From assembly GCA_050486405.1 (NCBI GenBank), contig JBJHDF010000026.1:1-51289 (forward strand): 51,289 nt of DNA, read 5' to 3'. This document shows positions 22,805 to 31,367 of the stretch, piece by piece. Position 1 is the stretch's first letter, and each line of letters begins with the position of its first letter. The notes beneath the pieces were generated by a model, which did no database searches, was not told where the DNA came from, and was given only the letters and a program-made list of their open reading frames with translations. The position numbers and the translations under genes were made by a program. The DNA is from JBJHDF01 sp050486405. Lineage in GTDB: Bacteria; Pseudomonadota; Gammaproteobacteria; Pseudomonadales; Cellvibrionaceae.

Positions 22805-24331
22805 TCAGTCGCCGTCGTTGTGCAATCCAATCAGTGTATCTTCCGCCTTGGCCGCCAGTTTGACCTTGCGCTGTTTGGCCGCCTCACAGCGCTCGCGCTC
22901 CAGCTTGTCCAGATAGACACGATCCACGTCACCAGTGACATATTCGCCGTTGAACACCGCGCAGTCAAACTGTCTGACCTGCGTAGTACCCTCCGCCGAC
23001 GCCGCAATCAGGTCTTCCAAATCCTGATAGACCAGCCAATCGGCGCCGATTTCGCGGCAGACCTCTTCATGACTGCGGCCATGGGCGATGAGTTCACTGG
23101 TGGTGGGCATATCGATGCCGTAGACGTTGGGATAGATGACCGGCGGCGCTGCCGAGGCGAAATACACCTTGGCGGCGCCCGCGTCCCGCGCCATCTGGAT
23201 CAACTGCTGGCAGGTGGTGCCACGCACGATGGAATCGTCCACCAGCAGCACATTCTTGCCGCGAAACTCCAGTTCGATGGCATTGAGCTTCTGGCGCACG
23301 GATTTGCGCCGCTGCTGCTGCCCCGGCATGATAAAGGTGCGGCCGATATAGCGGTTTTTGATCAGCCCTTCGCGGAACTTCACTCCCAGGTTATAGGCCA
23401 CCATCTGGCCCGCCACCCGACTGCTGTCGGGGATCGGGATCACCACATCGATATCGTGGTCCGGGCGCTCGCGCAGAATCTTTTCCGCCAGTTTTTCACC
23501 CTGGCGCAGGCGCGCCTTGTACACGGAGATGCCGTCCATGATGGAATCCGGCCGGGCGAAGTACACATGCTCGAAGATGCAGGGCGTCAGGGTCGTTTTT
23601 TCCGCGCACTGGCGCCGGTGCAACTCGCCGTCCGGCGTGATGTGAATGGCCTCGCCGGGCGCCACGTCGCCGATCATGTCATAGCCCAGGGTATCCAGAG
23701 CCACACTTTCAGAGGCCACCATATACTCGGTGCCGGTATCACTCTCGCGCTTGCCGTACACCAGCGGCCGAATGCCGTTGGGATCGCGAAAGGCCACCAG
23801 GCCGTAGCGGGCAATCAGTGACACCGCCGCGTAACCGCCGCTCACCCGACGGTGCACGCCGGCCACGGCGGCAAAGATATCCTCGGGGGCCGGTTGCAGC
23901 TTGCCTTGCAGTTGCAGCTCGTGGGCGAAGACATTGAGCAGCACCTCGGAATCGGAGTCGGTGTTGACGTGGCGCAGATCCGTCTTGAACAGCTCTTCAC
24001 TGAGTTTTTCCGCGTTGGTCAGATTGCCGTTGTGGGCCAGGGCGATGCCGTAGGGGGAGTTGACATAAAAAGGCTGAGCCAGCGCCGGACCAGAGCTGCC
24101 GGCGGTGGGGTAGCGCACATGACCGATGCCGATATTGCCCTGCAGCCGCTGCATGTGGCGGCTGCGAAACACGTCGCGCACCAGGCCATTGGCCTTTTGC
24201 TGCGCCAGCTTGCCGCCCTGGCAGGTCATGATACCCGCCGCATCCTGGCCGCGGTGCTGCAGGACCGTCAGCGCGTCATACAACTGCAGGTTGACGTCGC
24301 TCTTGCCCACAATGCCCACAATACCGCACAT
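22805..24331 (-). CDS. purF: Amidophosphoribosyltransferase
   Basis: First committed step of purine synthesis: transfers glutamine amide nitrogen to PRPP. 508 aa. Met1 is followed by Cys2 (MCGIVGIVG), the N-terminal nucleophile once methionine is removed. The glutaminase part includes GHVRYPTAGSS near 75 and AHNGNLTNA near 101. The PRPP-binding loop is VLLVDDSIVRGTTCQQLI near 360-377. Spacing to cvpA upstream is 56 bases and to metZ downstream 1 base, so it sits within the fimV-to-metZ run. PurR-type operators could regulate it, but I did not identify one. Confidence 0.97.
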   Translation of the reverse strand: MCGIVGIVGKSDVNLQLYDALTVLQHRGQDAAGIMTCQGGKLAQQKANGLVRDVFRSRHMQRLQGNIGIGHVRYPTAGSSGPALAQPFYVNSPYGIALAHNGNLTNAEKLSEELFKTDLRHVNTDSDSEVLLNVFAHELQLQGKLQPAPEDIFAAVAGVHRRVSGGYAAVSLIARYGLVAFRDPNGIRPLVYGKRESDTGTEYMVASESVALDTLGYDMIGDVAPGEAIHITPDGELHRRQCAEKTTLTPCIFEHVYFARPDSIMDGISVYKARLRQGEKLAEKILRERPDHDIDVVIPIPDSSRVAGQMVAYNLGVKFREGLIKNRYIGRTFIMPGQQQRRKSVRQKLNAIELEFRGKNVLLVDDSIVRGTTCQQLIQMARDAGAAKVYFASAAPPVIYPNVYGIDMPTTSELIAHGRSHEEVCREIGADWLVYQDLEDLIAASAEGTTQVRQFDCAVFNGEYVTGDVDRVYLDKLERERCEAAKQRKVKLAAKAEDTLIGLHNDGD

Positions 24332-24387
24332 ACTGTTAACCCCGATTGTTCAGAAAACCCAATGTTTCAGAGGCAAGTTGGTCCGTA

Positions 24388-24891
24388 TCAACCGCCGTTC
24401 GTCAGTGATTGAAAATAGCTCACAATTTGTTGGCCCGTGGCCCTGGCCCAGTCCTCGAAGGTGAGAAAGTGCGGCACCAGCGCCGACTCCTGCCACCAGG
24501 CGTCTTCGCGCACCGGTATCACCATGGGCACCAGAATCAGCAGCGCCATGACCAGCACCAGTCCCCGGGCCAGACCAAACACCATGCCGAACAGGCGGTC
24601 GGTACCGGACAGGCCCGTCAGGCGCACCACCTCTCCCACCAAATGGTTGACCATGGCGCCCACCACCAGGGTGGCGGCGAATAGCGCCACAAAGGCGACA
24701 ATTTCCCGCACTGACGGCGTGCTGATCAGGCCCTCCATCACCAGCGCCAATCGCTCACCAAAGGTCAGCGCGACAATAAAAGCCAGTACCCAGACGGCCA
24801 GGGACAGCGCCTCCTTGACGAAGCCGCGCTTGATGCTGATCAGTGCGGATACCGTCAGTATGGCCAGAATCGCCCAGTCCGCCCAGTTCAT
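24388..24891 (-). CDS. cvpA: CvpA family membrane protein
   Basis: 167 aa from ATG 24889-24891; the frame is open further upstream, but only into dedD. Four hydrophobic segments span about 4-20 (WADWAILAILTVSALIS), 29-47, 67-90 and 105-125. Conserved residues include SIKRGFVKEALSLAVWVLAF and the GTDRLFGMVFGLARG block near 98-112. Named for a colicin V production phenotype in E. coli and now linked to envelope stress tolerance; the molecular function is not known. Always near purF, as here. Confidence 0.93.
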   Translation of the reverse strand: MNWADWAILAILTVSALISIKRGFVKEALSLAVWVLAFIVALTFGERLALVMEGLISTPSVREIVAFVALFAATLVVGAMVNHLVGEVVRLTGLSGTDRLFGMVFGLARGLVLVMALLILVPMVIPVREDAWWQESALVPHFLTFEDWARATGQQIVSYFQSLTNGG

Positions 24892-24901
24892 ATTGCTGTC
24901 C

Positions 24902-25480
24902 TCAAGGCTGAAAGCGCACCACCAGGGACTCCACCGACAACATGCGATCAACTTCCGCCTTGATGGCCAGGGCGTCTTCACGTTCGATCTTGGGGCCGAT
25001 CAACACCCGGCTGACCTCTCCGCTATCGGTGGCCAGGCTGCGCGTGTAGGCGGCGTAGCCCTCCCGCTGCAGGCGATCGCGCAACCGGGTAGCCGCCTCG
25101 GCGGAGCGAAAACTGCCCACCTGTACCACCCAGGCATCGGGAATGGCCTCGTCCGCACGGGGGATTTCCACCCTGGGTTCCAATGGCGCCGTGGCGACTT
25201 CCTCGGACCCGTTTTCGTCACCGTTTGGGGGATCGTCAAGATAGGCATCATCGCCGGTATCGGCGAGAAACATGGTTTCCGGTTGGGGAGCGGGCACTAT
25301 GCCCTCCGGACGCTGGGGAGGCGCGTAAACGTCGGGCTCAAACACCGGCGGCTCGGGAATGAGCGTGCGGGTATCCACGGTGTGGCCGGGCTGATCCTTG
25401 AACAGTACCGGCAGAAAGATTACCGCCAGAGCCAGCAGAACCACCGCACCCACCAACCGCTGTTTCAAACCGTCATTCAC
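24902..25480 (-). CDS. dedD: SPOR domain protein (DedD-like)
   Basis: 192 aa from GTG 25478-25480, overlapping the folC stop in a GTGA junction. One membrane helix at residues 7-26 anchors it in the inner membrane (LVGAVVLLALAVIFLPVLF). A Pro-rich periplasmic linker covers about 35-110. The SPOR domain lies at about 115-192 (AWVVQVGSFRSAEAATRLRDRL, then VLIGPKIEREDALAIKAEVDR). SPOR domains bind peptidoglycan stripped of stem peptides at the septum, so it probably takes part in cell division. The order folC-dedD-cvpA-purF is conserved in Gammaproteobacteria. Confidence 0.93.
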   Translation of the reverse strand: MNDGLKQRLVGAVVLLALAVIFLPVLFKDQPGHTVDTRTLIPEPPVFEPDVYAPPQRPEGIVPAPQPETMFLADTGDDAYLDDPPNGDENGSEEVATAPLEPRVEIPRADEAIPDAWVVQVGSFRSAEAATRLRDRLQREGYAAYTRSLATDSGEVSRVLIGPKIEREDALAIKAEVDRMLSVESLVVRFQP

Positions 25481-26763
25481 GGCTCAACCCCCGTACCGGG
25501 TGCCCGCGCCCGCCACCACTGCAGCGCTGCCGACACCGTGTAAAACGAACCAAACACCAGAATTCTGTCGCCGGGAACCGACTCCGCCAGGGCCTGTTCC
25601 AGCATCTGCGCCACTGTACCACAGGCAGCCACCTCTGCCCCGCACGATTGCAGTATCCGCTGCAGGTCCGCCGCCGGCAGCGCGCGGGACACCGCCGCCA
25701 ATTCGCCCGGGTACCAGCGCTGCACCAGTGGCAACAGGGGCTTCAGGGTTCCCTCATGATCCTTGTCCGCCAGCATGGCCACCACCGCCAGGGTGCGCCC
25801 GCCGGCGGGCTCATCCGTCAGGCGCCGTGACAGGTAGGCGCCGGCCGCCGGGTTGTGAGCCACATCCAGCAGCAGGTCTCGACTTTCGAGGTCCAGATGC
25901 TGCCAGCGCCCCGCCAGAGTCAGTTCGGCCAGCACCTGAAAACTCCCCGCATCCAAGGCCATGCCCGCCAGCGCCACTGCCTGCAGAGCCGCCGCCATGC
26001 TCGGCAGTGGCAAGCGGGGAAGCGGTTGCCGGGTAAAACTCAGAGCAGAGCCATCCGCACCCCTGCCCCACCAACACCAGCGGCCGTCTTCCAGGGAAAA
26101 TCCAAATTCCCCGCCCAGGGCGAAGAGCGGTGCATCCAACCCCCGGGCAACCGCCAACAGCGACGCCGGCGGTTCGGGGTCAGCGCAGAGCGCCGGACGT
26201 TCGCGACGAAAAATACCGGCCTTTTCCCGGCCTATGCTGTCGCGGTCATTGCCCAGCCATTCCTGGTGATCCAGATCCACGCTGGTGACCACCGCAATAT
26301 CCGGGTCCACCACGTTGACCGCATCCAGGCGGCCACCGAGACCCACTTCCAGCACCGCGAAGTCCACCCGGGCCCGCCGAAACAGCCAGAGCGCGGCCAG
26401 GGTACCGAATTCAAAATAGGTGAGGCTCACCGGTCCCCGCGCCTGATCGATGGCGGCGAAAGCCTCGCAAATGTCCGTATCGGCCATAGACTGGCCATCG
26501 ACAACAATACGCTCGCGGTAGTCGAGCAGATGGGGCGAGGTGTACACCCCTACCCGGTGCCCGGCCTGCCGCAGCAGTGCAGCAGTAGCAGCGACACAGG
26601 AACCCTTGCCGTTGGTGCCGGCCACGGTGATGATGCGGGCTTCGGCGGTCGTCAGGGACAGGCGCTCGGCCACCTGGCGCACCCGGGACAGGCCCAGATC
26701 GATTTCCTGGGGGTGACACTGCTCCAGCCAGTCCAGCCAGCCCTGGAGGTTGCGGAAACGCAC
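25477..26763 (-). CDS. folC: Bifunctional dihydrofolate synthase/folylpolyglutamate synthase
   Basis: Adds glutamate to dihydropteroate and to tetrahydrofolates, using ATP. 428 aa, Mur-ligase fold. The P-loop TVAGTNGKGSCVA is at about residues 47-59, the omega-loop region YTSPHLLDYRERI near 74-86, and AVLEVGLGGRLDAVNVVDP near 137-155. SVDLDHQEWLGND and DVAHNPAA near 300 are also conserved. The start is GTG 26761-26763 without an obvious ribosome binding site. It lies 17 bases after accD and overlaps dedD by 4 bases. Confidence 0.96.
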   Translation of the reverse strand: MRFRNLQGWLDWLEQCHPQEIDLGLSRVRQVAERLSLTTAEARIITVAGTNGKGSCVAATAALLRQAGHRVGVYTSPHLLDYRERIVVDGQSMADTDICEAFAAIDQARGPVSLTYFEFGTLAALWLFRRARVDFAVLEVGLGGRLDAVNVVDPDIAVVTSVDLDHQEWLGNDRDSIGREKAGIFRRERPALCADPEPPASLLAVARGLDAPLFALGGEFGFSLEDGRWCWWGRGADGSALSFTRQPLPRLPLPSMAAALQAVALAGMALDAGSFQVLAELTLAGRWQHLDLESRDLLLDVAHNPAAGAYLSRRLTDEPAGGRTLAVVAMLADKDHEGTLKPLLPLVQRWYPGELAAVSRALPAADLQRILQSCGAEVAACGTVAQMLEQALAESVPGDRILVFGSFYTVSAALQWWRARAPGTGVEP

Positions 26764-26780
26764 CGGTGCGGACAGGGGTT

Positions 26781-27641
26781 TTACACCGCCTCGCGACGGG
26801 TGAATTTGGCCAGCAGGGCCGCCACCCGGTCGCGCATGTCCCGACGATGAATGATCATGTCGATGGCGCCGTGGTCGAGCAGAAATTCACTGCGCTGAAA
26901 GCCCTTGGGCAGCTTCTGGCGAATGGTCTGTTCGATGATGGCAGGGCCGGCAAAACCGGCGCGGGCACCTGGCTCGGCGGCGTTGATGTCGCCCAGCAGC
27001 GCCAGACTGGCGGAAACACCGCCGTAAACCGGATCGGTCATAACAGAAATATAGGGCGTGCCCTGCTGCTTGAGCCGTTCGATCACAGCACTGGTCTTAG
27101 CCATCTGCATCAGGGAGATCAGCGCCTCCTGCATGCGGGCGCCGCCAGTGGCAGAGAAACAGACCAGAGGGATATCCTGCTCCAGCGCGTATTGCGCGGC
27201 CCGGGTAAAGCGTTCACCCACGGCGTAACCCATGGAGCCACCGTGGAAAGCAAATTCAAAAGCGGTGGCCACCACGGGCATGCCCTTGAGCTGCCCTTTC
27301 ATGGCCACCAGCGCATCTTTTTCGCCGGTGGTTTTCTGGGCGGTGGTCAGCCGTTCCTTGTACTTTTTCACGTCCTTGAATTTCAGGCGGTCGATGGGTT
27401 CCACATCGGCGGCCAGTTCCTCCCGGCCCTCGGGATCGAGAAATATATCGAGCCGCTGGCGGGCGCTGATGCGCATGTGGTGGTCGCACTTGGGACAGAC
27501 GTCCAGATTGCGCTCCAGTTCGGGCCGGTAGAGGACGGCATCGCACTTGGGGCATTTCTTCCAGAGTCCTTCCGGCACCCGGTTGCTGCGCTTGCCTTCG
27601 GCGCGCACCATGCTCGGAACAATTTTATCCAGCCAGCTCAT
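26781..27641 (-). CDS. accD: Acetyl-CoA carboxylase carboxyltransferase subunit beta
   Basis: With AccA forms the carboxyltransferase that makes malonyl-CoA for fatty acid synthesis. 286 aa. The N-terminal zinc ribbon is intact: CPKC at about residues 29-32 and CPKC near 51-54 (KKCPKCDAVLYRPELERNL, then VCPKCDHHMRI). The crotonase-like core includes ARMQEALISLMQMAKT near 163 and SYISVMTDPVYGGVSASLALLGD-type sequence near 190. It lies between trpA (49 bases upstream) and folC, the common proteobacterial order. Confidence 0.97.
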   Translation of the reverse strand: MSWLDKIVPSMVRAEGKRSNRVPEGLWKKCPKCDAVLYRPELERNLDVCPKCDHHMRISARQRLDIFLDPEGREELAADVEPIDRLKFKDVKKYKERLTTAQKTTGEKDALVAMKGQLKGMPVVATAFEFAFHGGSMGYAVGERFTRAAQYALEQDIPLVCFSATGGARMQEALISLMQMAKTSAVIERLKQQGTPYISVMTDPVYGGVSASLALLGDINAAEPGARAGFAGPAIIEQTIRQKLPKGFQRSEFLLDHGAIDMIIHRRDMRDRVAALLAKFTRREAV

Positions 27642-27690
27642 CGCACTCTCTCTGTCTGTTGTCGTTCAATGTTCGGTGGTCATCGTAAGC

Positions 27691-28497
27691 TCAGTGGTCG
27701 AGGCCGCGGCGAATATCACCCGCCAGCCGGCCCACCGCTGCGGCAATGTCTTCGGCGCTGCTGTCGGCCATCTCGCCCATCTGGTTCACAAGGACGCTGC
27801 CCACCACTACGCCGTCGGCCAATTGCCCCACGGCGCGGGCGGTATCGCCATCCTTGATGCCAAAACCCACGCACACCGGCAGATCACTGAGTGTACCAAA
27901 CTCGGCCAGTTTGTTTTTGACCTCTTCCACGTTCAGGTGGCCAGCGCCGGTCACTCCCTTGAGGGACACATAGTACAGAAAGCCACTGGCCAGGCCCGCG
28001 ATGCGCTTGGCCCGCTCCACGGTGGTAGTGGGCGCCAGCAGAAAGATATTGTCCAGGCCGACCTTGTCCAGCTCGGCCTTGAACTCCACCACCTCTTCCG
28101 GCGGCAGATCCACGGTGATCAGGCCGTCGACACCGGCCTCGGCGGCGCGGCTGGCCAGACTGGCGTAACCCATACGCTCCACCGGATTGGCGTAGCCCAT
28201 AAGCACCACCGGGGTGTCATTGTCGCTTTCGCGGAATTTTCGCACCAGTTCCAGAGTGCCACTCAAGGTGGTCTTGTGGGCCAGGGCGCGCTCGTGGCCT
28301 TTCTGGATCACCGGGCCCTCAGCCATGGGGTCGGAGAAGGGTACGCCCACCTCCAGAATGTCCACCCCTGCCTCCACCAGCGCCTGCAGGCTTGGCAGGG
28401 TGGCTTCCGGGTAGGGGTCGCCATTGACGATATAGGCCACCAGCGCCTTGCGCCCGGTGGCTTTAAGTTGTTCCAGTCGTGTCGCTATTCGGCTCAT
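27691..28497 (-). CDS. trpA: Tryptophan synthase alpha subunit
   Basis: Cleaves indole-3-glycerol phosphate to indole and glyceraldehyde 3-phosphate; indole is channelled to TrpB. 268 aa. The catalytic Glu lies in VDILEVGVPFSDPMAEGPVIQ near 45-65, and the catalytic Asp in LITVDLPPEE near 130. The phosphate-binding region FGIKDGDTA near 212 is present. It follows trpB by 33 bases, as expected for coupled synthesis of the alpha2beta2 complex. Confidence 0.97.
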   Translation of the reverse strand: MSRIATRLEQLKATGRKALVAYIVNGDPYPEATLPSLQALVEAGVDILEVGVPFSDPMAEGPVIQKGHERALAHKTTLSGTLELVRKFRESDNDTPVVLMGYANPVERMGYASLASRAAEAGVDGLITVDLPPEEVVEFKAELDKVGLDNIFLLAPTTTVERAKRIAGLASGFLYYVSLKGVTGAGHLNVEEVKNKLAEFGTLSDLPVCVGFGIKDGDTARAVGQLADGVVVGSVLVNQMGEMADSSAEDIAAAVGRLAGDIRRGLDH

Positions 28498-28530
28498 TAA
28501 CGTGCAATTCCGTCCAGTTGTGCGGGGGTG

Positions 28531-29754
28531 TCAGACCTTGATGCCATCGATCTCGGCTACGGTGAGTATGTCCTTGTCGCCGCGACCGGACAGGTTCACC
28601 ACTATGCTCTGCTCCGGCTTCATCTGCTGCGCCAGTTTTTCCGCATAGGCCAGGGCGTGGCTGGATTCCAGGGCCGGCATGATACCTTCCACCAGGGTGG
28701 TCTTGCGAAAGGCGGCCAGGGCCTCCTGATCGTTGATGGCGACGTAGTTTACCCGGCCCAGATCCTTCAACCAGGCGTGTTCCGGTCCGACACCGGGGTA
28801 GTCCAGGCCAGCCGACACCGAGTGGGTTTCAATGATCTGACCGTCTTCGTCTTCCATCAGGTAGGTGCGGTTGCCGTGCAGTACGCCGGGCACGCCGTCG
28901 TTCAGCGGCGCCGCGTGACGGCCGGTTTCGACACCGTCGCCACCGGCTTCGACGCCGTACATGGCGACGCTCTCGTCGGTAAGGAATGGGTGGAACAGGC
29001 CGATGGCGTTGGAGCCACCGCCGACACAGGCCACCAGGGCATCGGGCAGGCGCCCGGTCTGCTCCAGGCACTGGGCGCGGGCCTCGCGGCCGATCACCGC
29101 CTGGAAGTCCCGCACCAGCATGGGGTAAGGATGGGGGCCGGCCACGGTGCCGATAATGTAGAAGGTATCGTCGACATTGGTGGCCCAGTCGCGCAGGGCT
29201 TCATTCATGGCGTCTTTCAGGGTGCGCGACCCGGAGGTCACCGGGATCACCTCGGCGCCCAGCAGTTTCATGCGGTAGACGTTGAGGGACTGCCGGCGCA
29301 CGTCTTCGGCCCCCATGTACACCTGGCACTTGAGGCCCAGCCGCGCCGCCACCGTGGCGGTGGCCACGCCGTGCTGGCCGGCGCCGGTTTCGGCAATCAC
29401 CCGCTGCTTGCCGGTAAACTTGGCCAGTAGCGCCTGACCGATGGTGTTGTTCACCTTGTGCGCGCCGGTGTGATTGAGGTCTTCGCGCTTGAGATAGATC
29501 TGCGCACCGCCCAGCTCGCGGCTCCAGCGCTCGGCGTGATACAGCGGCGAGGGGCGCCCCACATAGTGGGCCAGATCCCGGTCGAACTCGGCCTGAAAAT
29601 CCGCATCGCCCTTGAGCTTGGCATAGATGTCCTGCAACTCGTCCAGGGCGTAAATCAGTGTCTCGGACACAAAGCGGCCGCCGTAGGGGCCGAAGTGTCC
29701 TTCGGGATTGGGGAACTGTCCGTAATCCACGGATTGCTGCTTGCTATCGCTCAC
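28531..29754 (-). CDS. trpB: Tryptophan synthase beta subunit
   Basis: PLP enzyme that joins indole and serine to tryptophan. 407 aa from GTG 29752-29754, with AGGTGA upstream. The PLP lysine is in REDLNHTGAHKVNNTIGQALLA near 88-109 (HK pair). ETGAGQHGVATATVAAR near 118 and the phosphate-binding glycine loop CVGGGSNAIGLFHPF near 240 are intact. This is the TrpB1 class that pairs with TrpA. It follows trpF by 36 bases. Confidence 0.98.
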   Translation of the reverse strand: MSDSKQQSVDYGQFPNPEGHFGPYGGRFVSETLIYALDELQDIYAKLKGDADFQAEFDRDLAHYVGRPSPLYHAERWSRELGGAQIYLKREDLNHTGAHKVNNTIGQALLAKFTGKQRVIAETGAGQHGVATATVAARLGLKCQVYMGAEDVRRQSLNVYRMKLLGAEVIPVTSGSRTLKDAMNEALRDWATNVDDTFYIIGTVAGPHPYPMLVRDFQAVIGREARAQCLEQTGRLPDALVACVGGGSNAIGLFHPFLTDESVAMYGVEAGGDGVETGRHAAPLNDGVPGVLHGNRTYLMEDEDGQIIETHSVSAGLDYPGVGPEHAWLKDLGRVNYVAINDQEALAAFRKTTLVEGIMPALESSHALAYAEKLAQQMKPEQSIVVNLSGRGDKDILTVAEIDGIKV

Positions 29755-29790
29755 GTTTCACCTGTTGCCTGTGGCATTACACCTGCCGTG

Positions 29791-30420
29791 TTACGACAGG
29801 CCCTTGCGGGCCTGACGGATAAACTTTTGCACTTTGTCCGGGTCTTTCACCCCCGGCGCGGATTCTACACCACCGCTGACATCCACCGCATAGGGGCAGG
29901 TGGCGGCAATGGCGGCGCCCACATTGGCCGGGGTGAGACCGCCGGCCAGAACGATAGGCCGGGCCGCCTGCTGCGGCACCCTGCCCCAGTCGAAGGTTTC
30001 GCCGGTGCCGCCGGGCGTGCCGGGCACGTAGGCATCGAGCAGCACACCGGTTGCCGCCGGATGGGCGGCGATGGCCGCCTTCACGTCCAACTCGGGAGTC
30101 ATACGCAGGGCCTTGAGGTAGGGACGCTCGAAGGCCTCACAAAAGCTCGGGGTCTCGTCACCGTGAAACTGCAGCAGATGCAGTGGCACCTGGTGCAGTA
30201 CCTGGCGGATAAAATCCGGCTCGGCATCCACAAAAAGCCCAGTGACCGTGACAAAGGGTCCAACCGCCAGAGCAATGGCGCGGGCCTGTTTGATGCTCAC
30301 CACCCGGGGACTCTGGGCGTAGAAATTCAGCCCAATGGCGTCGGCGCCGGCACTGACCACCATACGGGCATCCGCCACCGAGGTAAGGCCGCAGATTTTG
30401 ATTCGGGGACTGGGCTGCAC
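29791..30420 (-). CDS. trpF: Phosphoribosylanthranilate isomerase
   Basis: Amadori rearrangement of phosphoribosylanthranilate in tryptophan synthesis. 209 aa. The general base Cys is in IKICGLTS at about residues 7-14 and the general acid Asp in LLDAYVPGTPGGTGETFDW near 125-143. LQFHGDETPSFC near 82 and PIVLAGGLTPANV near 152 are conserved. The likely start is GTG 30418-30420; no clear ribosome binding site precedes it. The remaining early trp genes (trpE, trpG, trpD, trpC) are not in this window. Confidence 0.95.
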   Translation of the reverse strand: MQPSPRIKICGLTSVADARMVVSAGADAIGLNFYAQSPRVVSIKQARAIALAVGPFVTVTGLFVDAEPDFIRQVLHQVPLHLLQFHGDETPSFCEAFERPYLKALRMTPELDVKAAIAAHPAATGVLLDAYVPGTPGGTGETFDWGRVPQQAARPIVLAGGLTPANVGAAIAATCPYAVDVSGGVESAPGVKDPDKVQKFIRQARKGLS

Positions 30421-30494
30421 TGCTGAAACCGGCTGTCAAAAAAGAGGAGCAATTCTACCAGATATCGGCAGGGAATACCGCCGCCGACGTTCGT

Positions 30495-31364
30495 TCAGGA
30501 CAACTGCCCCACCGGCTCGGACAAAAACAACGGGCCGGGTGGCATTTGCGGCAGGGAGAAGGTTTCCGGATAGTCGACCGCCACCAGATAGAGCCCGAAG
30601 GGTCGTGCTGTGACTTCGCCGGCCCGACGGTCCCTCGCGGCCAGAATGCTGGGCACCGCTTCGGCGGGCAACTCCCCTGCCCCCACCGCCATTAACACTC
30701 CAGCGATATTGCGCACCATATGATGCAGAAAGGCGTTGGCTCGCACTTCCATGATCACCAGGTCTCCCCGGCGCAACAGATGCAGATGGTGGATGCAGCG
30801 CACTGGGCTGCGGGCCTGACACTGACTGGCCCGAAAGGAGGTGAAATCGTGCTCGCCCACCAGACAGGCGGCGGCGGTGCGCATGGCTTCCAGATTCAGA
30901 GGCGAGCGGGACCAGGTGACCTGATCGTGAAGAATGCCCGGCCGGCTGGGCGCGTCGGAGATCAAGTAGCGGTAACTGCGAGCCTGGGCGCTAAAGCGCG
31001 CGTGAAACTGCGGCGGAACCTCACGCGCCCAGCGGATGCTGACACTGTCGGACAGATGGGGACGGGTGCCCAGCAACCAGGCGCGATCCGGACGCTGGGC
31101 CAGCGTATCGAAATGCACCACCTGACCGGTGGCGTGTACACCGGCGTCGGTGCGCCCGGCACAGACCAGGGTGATGGATTCGTCGGCAACAAAAGAGAGG
31201 GCGCGCTGCAACTGGGCCTGAACGGTGGGCACAGCGCCGGGTTGCACCTGAAAACCGCGAAATTCACTGCCCCGGTATTCCACCCCCAGGGCGATGCGGT
31301 GCATGCCATCGGGCCAGGGGGTGTCGGGCGTAATTTCGCCGTTGCGGCTGTAGGGTTTTACCAT
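30495..31364 (-). CDS. truA: tRNA pseudouridine(38-40) synthase
   Basis: Isomerises uridines 38-40 in the anticodon arm. 289 aa from ATG 31362-31364; a TTG just before it is a possible alternative. The gene begins 3 bases past the fimV stop. The catalytic Asp is in CAGRTDAGVHATGQVVHFD near residues 68-86. RIALGVEYRGSEFRGFQVQ marks the N-terminal domain, and RANAFLHHMVRNIAGVLMAVG near 220 the second. It lies between fimV and trpF, as in Pseudomonas. Confidence 0.96.
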   Translation of the reverse strand: MVKPYSRNGEITPDTPWPDGMHRIALGVEYRGSEFRGFQVQPGAVPTVQAQLQRALSFVADESITLVCAGRTDAGVHATGQVVHFDTLAQRPDRAWLLGTRPHLSDSVSIRWAREVPPQFHARFSAQARSYRYLISDAPSRPGILHDQVTWSRSPLNLEAMRTAAACLVGEHDFTSFRASQCQARSPVRCIHHLHLLRRGDLVIMEVRANAFLHHMVRNIAGVLMAVGAGELPAEAVPSILAARDRRAGEVTARPFGLYLVAVDYPETFSLPQMPPGPLFLSEPVGQLS

Positions 31365-31367
31365 CAA

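Noticed and set aside
24437..25543. 368-aa plus-strand frame
   Set aside because: It runs antisense to cvpA, dedD and folC, whose families are clear.
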